NCBI GenBank assembly: GCA_964345475.1
Contig: CAYFQW010000041.1
Coordinates: 1-5,987 of the forward strand
Length of the DNA stretch: 5,987 nt
DNA from: WRIS01 sp964345475
Lineage (GTDB): Bacteria; Actinomycetota; Coriobacteriia; Coriobacteriales; Eggerthellaceae
Reading direction: 5' to 3'
Part shown: positions 1 to 5,337 of the stretch, one piece after another
How the letters are laid out: each line of letters begins with the position of its first letter
How positions within the stretch are numbered: the stretch's first letter is position 1
Notes under the pieces: generated by a model
Seen by the model: the letters and a program-made list of their open reading frames with translations, nothing else
What the model was told of the DNA's origin: nothing
The model's database searches: none
Program-made: the position numbers and the translations under genes

Positions 1-67
1 GACAGGATTCGAACCTGCGACATCTTGCTCCCAAAGCAAGCGCGCTACCAAACTGCGCCACGTCCCG
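1..67 (-). tRNA. tRNA-Pro (anticodon UGG), 3' end cut by the window
   Basis: Read on the minus strand, this is a tRNA that begins with the acceptor strand CGGGACG (67 to 61). A D-arm follows, then an anticodon arm with stem CTTGC/GCAAG and loop TTTGGGA, which places the anticodon TGG at 31-33 and so specifies proline. The T-arm shows GGTTCGAATCC. The window starts just after the T stem, so nearly all of the 3' acceptor strand, the discriminator base and any encoded CCA lie outside. The gene sits 33 bp downstream of the rdgB stop in the same orientation. It has a good promoter of its own overlapping the end of rdgB, so it need not depend on read-through from murI-rdgB. Confidence 0.95.
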
Positions 68-85
68 ATTTCAGACAGCTTAGGT

Positions 86-113
86 ATTATAGCAGAAGGT
101 TTAACATTTTCCA
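86..113 (-). promoter_or_regulatory. Promoter candidate for tRNA-Pro (extended -10)
   Basis: On the minus strand a perfect TATAAT (91 to 86) is preceded by TGC, which makes an extended -10. A weaker -35-like TGGAAA lies at 113 to 108, 16 bp upstream. The predicted start, near position 79, leaves about 12 nt of leader before the mature tRNA 5' end at 67. The -35 half and part of the spacer lie inside the last codons of rdgB. This is pattern matching only, but the match and spacing are good. Confidence 0.65.
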
Positions 114-700
114 GAAATCTTCTTCTTAAGTTCTTTTAATGCTGAACCTCTATGGGAAATTGAATTTTTTTCGCTCTGAGACAGCTCAGCAATACTCCTT
201 ATAGCCTTGAATTCGAGGGGATAGAACAAGGGATCATAGCCAAAGCCCCCGCTCCCCCTCATCTCGGTTCCAATAAAGCCCTCAAGACACCCTTCGGAAC
301 AAGTCTCGGTACCGTCCTCATCGATAAACACTAAGGAACAGATAAACCTTGCGCTTCGCTTGCCCATGTCAAGTCCGTCAAGCTCTCGCAATAGCTTCTC
401 ATTATTGTCCATGTCAGAGCAATCGGCGCCTGCATATCGGGCAGAATAAACTCCCGGGGCGCCATTAAGCGCATCGACAATCAGTCCTGAATCATCCGCC
501 AAAGCCGCATAGCCTGTCGACTGATGCACAGCCTGTGCCTTTATGCGAGCATTTTCTACGAAAGCTTTTCCATCTTCTTCTGGGTCAGACTGCACCGCAA
601 GTTCTGAAAGGGTACAGAATTCCCAAGTTTCAAAATCTAAAGCAGTCTTAATTTCTTCGAGTTTATGGACATTATTGCTCGCAATAACGACTTTCTTCAT
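101..700 (-). CDS. rdgB: XTP/dITP diphosphatase (RdgB/HAM1 family)
   Basis: This is a house-cleaning pyrophosphatase that hydrolyses the non-canonical nucleotides XTP, dITP and ITP to monophosphates plus PPi in the cytoplasm, keeping deaminated purines out of DNA and RNA. The 199-residue product has the full family signature: the N-terminal SNNxxK phosphate loop (residues 8-13), ADDSGL (68-73), GVYSARYAG (from 83), FGYDPLF (153-159) and SHRG (182-185). The length is normal for the family. The frame is open to an ATG at 730, but that would overlap the end of murI. The ATG at 700 begins the conserved MKKVVIASNN and has an AAGGAG site 6 nt upstream, so it is preferred. The gap to the murI stop is 22 bp, which suggests co-transcription. 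Confidence 0.96.
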   Translation of the reverse strand: MKKVVIASNNVHKLEEIKTALDFETWEFCTLSELAVQSDPEEDGKAFVENARIKAQAVHQSTGYAALADDSGLIVDALNGAPGVYSARYAGADCSDMDNNEKLLRELDGLDMGKRSARFICSLVFIDEDGTETCSEGCLEGFIGTEMRGSGGFGYDPLFYPLEFKAIRSIAELSQSEKNSISHRGSALKELKKKISGKC

Positions 701-706
701 GGAGGG

Positions 707-712
707 CTCCTT
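707..712 (-). promoter_or_regulatory. Ribosome binding site of rdgB
   Basis: AAGGAG on the minus strand, 6 nt before the ATG at 700, is a near-ideal Shine-Dalgarno sequence. It lies inside what would be coding sequence if translation began at the upstream in-frame ATG at 730, so it settles the start at 700. Confidence 0.85.
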
Positions 713-722
713 GGGATGAATC

Positions 723-1616
723 TCAGTCAAAATGTACTTGTTTTACTTCATCGATATCAGTTCGTAGAATCCGGCTGCCAAAGGCGCGAAATTCTTCTAT
801 GTCATCACCTGTAGTAAAGAATTCGCGCTGCGGATGCTGTTCACAACGGGCAAGCTGGCCTCGCCTTGCGAGGGTTTCTTCAACCTCGCGAGCAACCTCT
901 TCTGCTGAGGAAATAAGCACCACCTCATGACCGACCACTCCGCCTATAAGCGCTTTTAACAAGGGAAAATGCGTGCAGCCTAGAACAAGTGTGTCAATAC
1001 CGCAGCGTCTCAAAGGCACTAAATATTCTTGCGCAATTTCTTGAAAGGCGGGGCGAATATAGGCTTTCGAGACGAGCGAGGTATAGTTTTCTATGGGACC
1101 GTTAGACATTCGTATGCCTTGCTCTGCTATGGCAACCAAACGTGGAGTGGCGGTAGAAAACACCGTGATGCCGGCATCCAGGCTCCGAATAGCCTTAGAG
1201 TACACATCAGACTCAACAGTAGCTTTTGTGGCGATAACACCGATTCTGCGATTTTTCGTTGCATGTACTGCTGCTCGGGCACCAGGCTCTACAACACCTA
1301 TAACAGGAACGGTAAATCTTTCTTGAGCATGCACCAAGCCTGCTGCCGTTGCGGAGTTACAGGCAATTACAAGAAGCTTAATACCGCGATCGATCAACCA
1401 AGAGCCAATTTGTTGAACGAAGGAATCGACCTCTTCGAGACTTCGCGGGCCATATGGAAAGCGCGCCGTATCGCCAAGATATATTAAGCGTTCATGGGGA
1501 AGAGATTGGATGATTTTTTGCACAACGGTCAAGCCCCCGTAGCCAGAGTCAAATACTCCTATGGGGGCGTTGTCGAATGATTGCTTATCTTCTCTGTATG
1601 CGTATAGGTTTTCCAT
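723..1616 (-). CDS. murI: Glutamate racemase
   Basis: Cytoplasmic, cofactor-independent racemase that converts L-glutamate to the D-glutamate added to the peptidoglycan stem peptide by MurD. With the start at 1616 the protein has 297 residues, slightly above the usual 260-290. It shows IGVFDSGYGGLTV (acidic residue Asp23), YLGDTARFPYG (46-56), the first catalytic cysteine in ACNSAT (Cys86), VVEPGA (108-113), and the second cysteine with its histidine in LGCTHFP (Cys214, His216). The open frame reaches 1784, but those extra 56 residues overlap the divergent ybaK gene and lie outside the conserved fold. In-frame ATGs at 1643 and 1673 are alternatives. None of these starts has a clear Shine-Dalgarno sequence, and a -10-like TATACT just before 1616 suggests a leaderless message. 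It leads a probable murI-rdgB operon. Confidence 0.96.
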   Translation of the reverse strand: MENLYAYREDKQSFDNAPIGVFDSGYGGLTVVQKIIQSLPHERLIYLGDTARFPYGPRSLEEVDSFVQQIGSWLIDRGIKLLVIACNSATAAGLVHAQERFTVPVIGVVEPGARAAVHATKNRRIGVIATKATVESDVYSKAIRSLDAGITVFSTATPRLVAIAEQGIRMSNGPIENYTSLVSKAYIRPAFQEIAQEYLVPLRRCGIDTLVLGCTHFPLLKALIGGVVGHEVVLISSAEEVAREVEETLARRGQLARCEQHPQREFFTTGDDIEEFRAFGSRILRTDIDEVKQVHFD

Positions 1617-1623
1617 ACTTGTA

Positions 1624-1629
1624 AGTATA
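1624..1629 (-). promoter_or_regulatory. -10 candidate for murI, implying a leaderless transcript
   Basis: TATACT on the minus strand (1629 to 1624) is followed by seven bases, TACAAGT, and then the ATG at 1616. Transcription would be expected to begin at or within one base of the start codon. No good -35 hexamer was found; TTCTTG at 1652 to 1647, with 17 bp spacing, is a poor match. The lack of a Shine-Dalgarno sequence at this start is consistent with leaderless initiation. Confidence 0.45.
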
Positions 1630-1682
1630 GCCCGAGCAAGCATGGGCAAGAAGGTATATTTAAGCGCTCTCATATTTTCTGC

Positions 1683-1688
1683 TAAGAT
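1683..1688 (+). promoter_or_regulatory. -10 candidate for ybaK, implying a leaderless transcript
   Basis: TAAGAT (four of six matches to TATAAT, including the first TA and the last AT) is followed by seven bases and then the ATG at 1696. This mirrors the arrangement at murI on the other strand. The -35 region (TTAAGC, 17 bp upstream) is weak. An alternative -10 is TATATT at 1655-1660, which would give a leader of about 30 nt. Confidence 0.3.
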
Positions 1689-1695
1689 ATATAGC

Positions 1696-2184
1696 ATGAT
1701 GAAGCATAAAGACATAAAAACTAATGCTATGCGCCTTCTAGATGCAGCGCAGATACCGTATGAACACCACAGCCTTGATATCAAAGAGGCCTTAAGCGGC
1801 GTTCAGGTTGCTGAGTATCTAGGTATCGACCCGAACCGTGTTTTTAAAACCCTGGTTACCGAAGGCCGCACTGGCTCTCACTATGTTTTCTTGATCCCTG
1901 TAGCGAAAGACCTCGATTTAAAAAAAGCAGCCTGCGCGGTACACGAGAAGTCTATTAGGATGATTAAAGAAAGAGAGCTGGAACCCCTAACCGGTTACGT
2001 ACACGGAGGATGCTCTCCTATCGGAATGAAAAAATCATTCATGACGGTGGTCGATGAAACAGCTGTGCTTTATGATCAGATTATATTTTCTGCAGGCAGG
2101 ATAGGTTCTCAAATACAGCTTAGTGTCGACGAGCTTGGCAAGCTCATACCCCTGGATACTGCGGATTTGACAACAGACCTATAG
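1696..2184 (+). CDS. ybaK: Cys-tRNA(Pro)/Cys-tRNA(Cys) deacylase (YbaK/EbsC family)
   Basis: This is a stand-alone trans-editing enzyme that hydrolyses cysteine wrongly attached to tRNA(Pro) by prolyl-tRNA synthetase. The 162-residue protein is a single YbaK/aminoacyl-tRNA-synthetase-associated domain of normal length. It shows KTNAMRLLDAAQIPYE at the start, VFKTLV with the key lysine (Lys51), the hydrophobic strand HYVFLIPV (62-69), and the family hallmark GYVHGGCSPIGMKK (100-113). The frame is open back to 1561, but that part is antisense to murI. The protein aligns with the family from the tandem ATG at 1696/1699; which of the two is used cannot be told, as no Shine-Dalgarno sequence is present. 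It is divergent from murI, with 79 bp between start codons, and convergent with the transpeptidase gene. Confidence 0.93.
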   Translation: MMKHKDIKTNAMRLLDAAQIPYEHHSLDIKEALSGVQVAEYLGIDPNRVFKTLVTEGRTGSHYVFLIPVAKDLDLKKAACAVHEKSIRMIKERELEPLTGYVHGGCSPIGMKKSFMTVVDETAVLYDQIIFSAGRIGSQIQLSVDELGKLIPLDTADLTTDL

Positions 2185-2212
2185 GCCTGCCTCCAGCTTT
2201 TTTGAATAACAA

Positions 2213-2233
2213 TTGAGCTTCCAGATAGCTCAA
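2213..2233 (-). terminator. Hairpin between convergent ybaK and the transpeptidase gene
   Basis: A perfect 7-bp inverted repeat, TTGAGCT/AGCTCAA, with a 7-nt loop lies between the two convergent stop codons at 2184 and 2249. On the minus strand it is followed by a moderately U-rich run, TTGTTATTC, so it most likely ends the transpeptidase transcript. On the plus strand there is no T run after it. A separate run of six T (2198-2203) comes after the ybaK stop but has no convincing stem before it. Confidence 0.5.
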
Positions 2234-2248
2234 AACCCAATCGCAATC

Positions 2249-3850
2249 TCAGTAGTGAGTAATAACTACGTCGCCGACCTGAATAAGGCCATACAGTTCC
2301 CCAGCTTTCTCAAGGGAAAGATTGACGCAGCCATGCGATCCGTAACCGTCCTTGTACATGGTTCCGCCGAAACCAGGTTGCCAGGTGGCATCGTGCAGAC
2401 CTATAAGATTACCCACAAAAGGCATCCAGTAATCAACCGGTGAGCGGTATTTGGGTTTATTGGTTTCTGGATCGATCTTGCCGATGAGAACCGAGGGGCT
2501 TACCTTATTATTAAGGTAATACACTCCTGTGGGTGTTATTCTATCGGACACAGGAGCCCCAGTGATTACATCCGCCTCCCATATAAGCGAGTCATCGTAA
2601 TCATAAAAGCGGGCATACTGCTCCGTTAAGTCAATATCAACATACCTCTTGCCCCAGTCTTGGCCGCCTACCTCTGTAAAGCCGTTGCCTTGGGTGTAGA
2701 TAGGAATCTCAATGACTCCACTTTCGCCGGCATTAGTAGCTTCCATAATTTGGGAACGCAAAGACTCACTGTCTATTTCCCAGCCATAAGAACCACCCTC
2801 GACGGTTATCACCTTTCCATCAGGACGTGTGTAGGTACGGCTTGTACCAACAGTATTGAATTTAGTGACTAAATCGTCGACCCAAGCTCCGAAAGCTGCC
2901 TCATCGTACACCACCTGAAGTTCTTCGTTGAAGCTTATCCACTGTGAAACCTGACTTGCATCAATTCTTACCGCCTCGTATTCGCCGAGCATAAGGCTGA
3001 GATCTGTTTTCGCCATCTCATTTGCTTGGTTACATGCGCTAATAAGCTTTGCGTTGCCTTCGGCTATCAAGGGCTGGACAAGCTCGTCTTCAGTTAATGT
3101 TAGACTTCCCTCAAGCTGTCCGATAGCTTCCTCAACGACTCGGAAAACAGAGGTGTATTCAAGCTCGGTCCCAAGACTTTCGGGCACTATGAAAAACTGT
3201 GCACTAGACTCGTCGAAGGAAATGCTTGCATTAACCGTTGGAATGGAGGATTCATTATGCTCAGACACAATGGCACCCACGACTTCACCTGTTGCCTCTT
3301 TGTCGTAGGCAACTTGGAACAACTCGCTTCCGTCATGGGTATCGAAGACTTTTAAAGGCCATCGAAAAATATCTTGCTGCCCAATAATATCTTTTGCTAA
3401 AACCTCCACATCAGCCGTCATTCCAATATCTTGCGATGAGATAGTTTTATGTACGCCCTGCCCATCGATAGCAAGGGAATAGCCCTGTACAATATCAGAA
3501 AGAATTGGCTCACTTTCAACGATGGACATCAAAGAGACATCATTATTCCTGATGGTAGTATTGGGGAAAAAATGGCTAGTAAAATAAAAGCATCCTGCAC
3601 CATACAAAAGCGCTATTAAGGCAATAAGGACAGCAAAGGATATCAAAGGAGCCTTTAGTGGCTTTTTGCGTTTAGCGGTACCGCCTAAGGTCATGTATCC
3701 GTCAGCTGGCGTTGAGCCACGGTGAACAGAACTAGCCTTAGTTTCAGTGAGATGGTCTTTATTTAAAGACGTATCCTCGCCTCGGCTTTGTTCTTTATCC
3801 TGCAAGGCATGATTGCCGCGTTTAGTATCTTTCTCAATGCTTCTTGTCAA
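2249..3850 (-). CDS. Membrane-anchored L,D-transpeptidase (YkuD domain) with peptidoglycan-binding-like repeats
   Basis: The C-terminal YkuD (ErfK/YbiS/YcfS/YnhG) domain, about residues 400-533, carries the catalytic signature with His486 and SHGCVN, nucleophile Cys508. Such enzymes make 3-3 peptide cross-links or attach proteins to peptidoglycan outside the membrane. Before it lie two stretches resembling the PG_binding_4 domain (about 130-260 and 270-390, the latter with GGSYGWEID), typical of transpeptidases in Clostridia and Actinobacteria. One transmembrane helix (about 66-90) follows a charged N-terminal tail of 65 residues ending in KRKKPLK, so the tail should be cytoplasmic and the enzyme extracellular. 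The start is taken as TTG at 3850, the first possible start in the frame; it has no clear Shine-Dalgarno sequence. Alternatives are TTG at 3802 or ATG at 3694. It is monocistronic, facing ybaK and divergent from ssrA. Confidence 0.9.
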   Translation of the reverse strand: MTRSIEKDTKRGNHALQDKEQSRGEDTSLNKDHLTETKASSVHRGSTPADGYMTLGGTAKRKKPLKAPLISFAVLIALIALLYGAGCFYFTSHFFPNTTIRNNDVSLMSIVESEPILSDIVQGYSLAIDGQGVHKTISSQDIGMTADVEVLAKDIIGQQDIFRWPLKVFDTHDGSELFQVAYDKEATGEVVGAIVSEHNESSIPTVNASISFDESSAQFFIVPESLGTELEYTSVFRVVEEAIGQLEGSLTLTEDELVQPLIAEGNAKLISACNQANEMAKTDLSLMLGEYEAVRIDASQVSQWISFNEELQVVYDEAAFGAWVDDLVTKFNTVGTSRTYTRPDGKVITVEGGSYGWEIDSESLRSQIMEATNAGESGVIEIPIYTQGNGFTEVGGQDWGKRYVDIDLTEQYARFYDYDDSLIWEADVITGAPVSDRITPTGVYYLNNKVSPSVLIGKIDPETNKPKYRSPVDYWMPFVGNLIGLHDATWQPGFGGTMYKDGYGSHGCVNLSLEKAGELYGLIQVGDVVITHY

Positions 3851-3881
3851 CGAAACCCATTCTATCTTGAGACTCCAAGGT

Positions 3882-3890
3882 ATTGTACCA
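3882..3890 (-). promoter_or_regulatory. Extended -10 promoter candidate for the L,D-transpeptidase gene
   Basis: On the minus strand TGG is followed directly by TACAAT (3887 to 3882), which fits the TGn-TATAAT extended -10 pattern with one mismatch. No good -35 exists at 16-18 bp, as expected for an extended -10 promoter. The start would fall near 3875, about 25 nt before the TTG start at 3850, so it supports a start near that position. Confidence 0.5.
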
Positions 3891-3948
3891 GTTAAGCTTT
3901 ATAATCTTTTTAAGAATGGGACTTTCCCCATAAAGTATGGTATTTATT

Positions 3949-3976
3949 TTGGGGCACCCACTGTATGTGGTATACT
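3949..3976 (+). promoter_or_regulatory. Extended -10 promoter candidate for ssrA
   Basis: TATACT (3971-3976) is preceded by TGG, giving an extended -10, with TTGGGG as a partial -35 at 3949-3954, 16 bp upstream. Transcription would begin near 3983, giving a precursor with about 90 nt of 5' leader to be removed by RNase P. A second possibility is TTGAAA (4039-4044), which has only poor -10 sequences after it. The spacing to the mature tmRNA end fits either. Confidence 0.5.
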
Positions 3977-4072
3977 TGCCTCCCTTTTAAAAGATGCACT
4001 GCCTTGTATACAGGAGAATCGGGTCTGAGGTATCTGTATTGAAAACATGGCTCTGTTATATGTATCTGCAAT

Positions 4073-4429
4073 GGGGGCGACTGGTTTCGACATGGTAGAT
4101 TTGAAATGTGGAGCAAGCCGTGGTCTCCTCGCCACGCTAAACAGGGGTACCGTCAATTTAATTGGCAAAAAACAAGAATTTGCCCTTGCTGCTTAATTAA
4201 GCCTTGGGCTGTCAATCTCGAGTGTATCTCCGGCTTGGGTGCGACATCATTTTAGGAGATTGCTCTTCGGGCACGTGTTGGTGAACCTAAAGAAAAGACG
4301 CAACCAACTAGGAGAAGCGAAACTCGTCAACGAGGAGAGCCTATCCGAAACCTTAAACGTTGACTAAGCTTGTAGCGCCGTATGGATAATCTAGTATGGA
4401 CCGGAGTTCGATTCTCCGCGCCTCCACCA
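4073..4429 (+). ncRNA. ssrA: tmRNA (transfer-messenger RNA)
   Basis: This RNA acts as both alanyl-tRNA and mRNA: with SmpB it enters stalled ribosomes, adds a degradation tag and releases them. The 5' end GGGGGCGACTGGTTTCGAC (from 4073) has the conserved tmRNA start. Its first seven bases pair with CGCCTCC at 4419-4425, with one G-U pair. The T-arm is CGGAG-TTCGATT-CTCCG (4402-4418). The 3' end A-CCA (4426-4429) is encoded. The length of 357 nt is typical for a one-piece bacterial tmRNA. The middle holds the tag reading frame, followed by a structured region expected to form the pseudoknots, which I did not fold in detail. It faces the smpB operon tail to tail. Confidence 0.97.
4164..4196 (+). 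CDS. tmRNA tag-peptide reading frame (GKKQEFALAA)
   Basis: The resume codon is read as GGC at 4164, preceded by UUUAAUU, comparable to the UAGUC before the Escherichia coli resume codon. Ten codons give GKKQEFALAA, then TAA at 4194. With the alanine carried by tmRNA itself the tag is A-GKKQEFALAA. The ending ALAA is the classic signal recognised by ClpXP and related proteases. This frame has no start codon or Shine-Dalgarno sequence because translation switches onto it. Other frames through this stretch do not end in a known tag motif. Confidence 0.9.
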   Translation, partial: GKKQEFALAA

Positions 4430-4439
4430 ACTTTACCTG

Positions 4440-4492
4440 ATAAGCCTTTATGCACGGCCTGTCCTATTGCAAGTGTGCCGTGTTCGCCTTAT
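4440..4492. terminator. Imperfect hairpin between convergent ssrA and the acidic-protein gene
   Basis: The 63 bp between the ssrA 3' end and the stop codon of the opposing gene contain an inner inverted repeat CACGGC/GCCGTG (4453-4458 and 4477-4482) and an outer ATAAG/CTTAT (4440-4444 and 4488-4492). The connecting arms are mismatched and the loop is 18 nt. Its position suits a bidirectional terminator, but neither strand has a clean U tract after it, so the function is uncertain. Confidence 0.35.
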
Positions 4493-4834
4493 TTACTTGA
4501 AGATGTCCTTGAAGTTAAGTGCTGATTTAATATCTGCAAATGCATCCTTTAATTCCTTCGCAGCTGCAGCGCCTTCCTTATATATTGCATTGAAATCATT
4601 TGTTACCTGGGCGACACCTTCTTTGCTTATGCCAAAGTCGATCTCATCATCGTCATATTCGTCGTCGTCGTATTCGCTGTCATCTTCGTCGTCATCATAT
4701 TCGTCATCGTCTTCGTCATCACCGTCATAATCGTCATCGCACTCTTCGTCGTCCTCGTCGTCATCGTATTCGAAGTCGTCATCTTCGTCATACTCGATAT
4801 TTTCTTCATCCTCGAATTCTTTGTCGATACTCAT
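4493..4834 (-). CDS. Small, extremely acidic Asp/Glu-rich protein of unknown function
   Basis: I do not recognise this 113-residue protein. Residues 4-66 contain 48 Asp or Glu, mostly runs of Asp broken at intervals by Tyr or Phe (residues 7, 15, 21, 23, 36, 46, 55, 60, 67). The remainder, about 68-113, is different: alanine- and lysine-containing, probably helical, ending in NFKDIFK. There is no signal peptide or transmembrane segment, so it should be cytoplasmic, with a very low pI. The ATG at 4834 has AGGAG 5 nt upstream. It lies 27 bp after smpB on the same strand and is probably the last gene of an M42-smpB operon. The Asp and Tyr codons mix both synonymous forms, so the tract is not a pure triplet repeat. 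Acidic tails occur in nucleic-acid mimics and in the RNA polymerase delta subunit, but homology to these is not visible. Confidence 0.8.
   Translation of the reverse strand: MSIDKEFEDEENIEYDEDDDFEYDDDEDDEECDDDYDGDDEDDDEYDDDEDDSEYDDDEYDDDEIDFGISKEGVAQVTNDFNAIYKEGAAAAKELKDAFADIKSALNFKDIFK
4637..4825 (-). repeat. Low-complexity GAN-triplet tract encoding the acidic domain
   Basis: Almost continuous GAT/GAC/GAA/GAG codons with interspersed TAT/TAC occupy this 189-bp stretch, seen on the plus strand as repeated TCATCGTC-like units. The unit is degenerate at the third base and has no fixed longer period that I can see. Such a tract could change length by slippage in multiples of three without breaking the frame. 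Confidence 0.75.
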
Positions 4835-4839
4835 TGCCT

Positions 4840-4844
4840 CTCCT
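4840..4844 (-). promoter_or_regulatory. Ribosome binding site of the acidic-protein gene
   Basis: AGGAG (within AGGAGAGG) on the minus strand lies 5 nt before the ATG at 4834, inside the 27-bp gap after smpB. This is one of the two clearest Shine-Dalgarno sites in the window and the main reason to treat this low-complexity frame as a real gene. Confidence 0.75.
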
Positions 4845-4861
4845 ATACTTCTCTCTCAGAT

Positions 4862-5326
4862 CTATCTGCTGCGCTGCTTCAACGCACGGTCGATCTCTCT
4901 TTTAGAGTCACGCTCTGCCATCGATGCGCGTTTGTCGTGAAGTTTCTTTCCCTTTGCAAGAGCTATTTCTATCTTCACTAAGGCATTTTTTGTAAAATAC
5001 ATCTTGAGCGGCACAACCGTCATTCCCTTTTCACGAATTGCCTGGTGGAGCGCTCTTATCTGCTTTTTATGCAGGAGGAGCTTCCTTTTTCTATCGGGAT
5101 CGGGGTTGTTAATGTTTCCGTAAGAATAGGGAGGGATATACACATTGTGCAGCCAGGCCTCTCCATCCCTAATTAATACGAAGCTGTCAGTCAATTGGCA
5201 GTTATTGTCTCTAAGCGACCGAACTTCGGTGCCGGAGAGAACCAAACCCGCCTCATACTTCTCAAGTATTTCATACTCGTGAAAGGCCTTTCGGTTCCTT
5301 GCAATTATTTTTTCGTTTGTCTTCAT
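4862..5326 (-). CDS. smpB: SsrA-binding protein SmpB
   Basis: A small basic RNA-binding protein that binds the tRNA-like domain of tmRNA, promotes its alanylation and delivery with EF-Tu, and places its C-terminal tail in the decoding centre of a stalled ribosome. The 154-residue protein is full length and shows the family landmarks: a start rich in NRKAFHEYEI, GTEVRSLR (32-39), HNVYIPPYSYGN, the DPDRKRKLLLHKKQI stretch, VPLKMYFTKN, and the KGKKLHDKR tail motif (125-133) followed by the basic C-terminal helix. The ATG at 5326 begins the conserved protein. It has no strong Shine-Dalgarno sequence but lies 11 bp after the aminopeptidase stop, so translation may be coupled. Its partner RNA gene, ssrA, lies about 430 bp away on the opposite strand, which is a common linkage. 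Confidence 0.97.
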   Translation of the reverse strand: MKTNEKIIARNRKAFHEYEILEKYEAGLVLSGTEVRSLRDNNCQLTDSFVLIRDGEAWLHNVYIPPYSYGNINNPDPDRKRKLLLHKKQIRALHQAIREKGMTVVPLKMYFTKNALVKIEIALAKGKKLHDKRASMAERDSKREIDRALKQRSR

Positions 5327-5337
5327 ATTCTAGCCAG

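Noticed and set aside
1029..1487. Plus-strand open frames inside murI (1029-1487 and 1093-1326)
   Set aside because: They are antisense to a gene with full motif support, show no family motifs and have no credible start signals.
1617..1784. N-terminal extension of murI to the first in-frame start at 1784
   Set aside because: It overlaps the start of the divergent ybaK gene, adds residues outside the MurI fold and has no ribosome binding site; the conserved protein is complete from 1616.
2213..3308. Plus-strand frames 2213-2443, 2660-2872 and 3054-3308
   Set aside because: They lie antisense within the L,D-transpeptidase gene (the first also covers its terminator hairpin), are short and have no motifs.
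3813..4028. Plus-strand frame of 71 codons running from the transpeptidase N-terminus into the intergenic region
   Set aside because: It starts antisense to a supported gene, has no Shine-Dalgarno site, crosses two promoter candidates and encodes no recognisable protein.
3910..4168. Two minus-strand frames of 68 and 74 codons overlapping the 5' part of ssrA
   Set aside because: They cross the conserved tmRNA 5' end and the ssrA promoter region; their composition is not protein-like and no start signal was seen.
4637..4825. CRISPR-like array or tandem repeat in the TCATCGTC-rich tract
   Set aside because: There is no constant repeat and spacer structure; the period is a codon triplet and the tract is an open reading frame.
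4467..4905. Serine-rich and arginine/histidine-rich plus-strand frames (4467-4730, 4600-4905) and a Thr/Met-rich minus frame (4627-4809)
   Set aside because: They are other-frame readings of the GAN-triplet tract; only the minus-strand acidic frame has a good ribosome binding site, operon spacing and a non-repetitive end.
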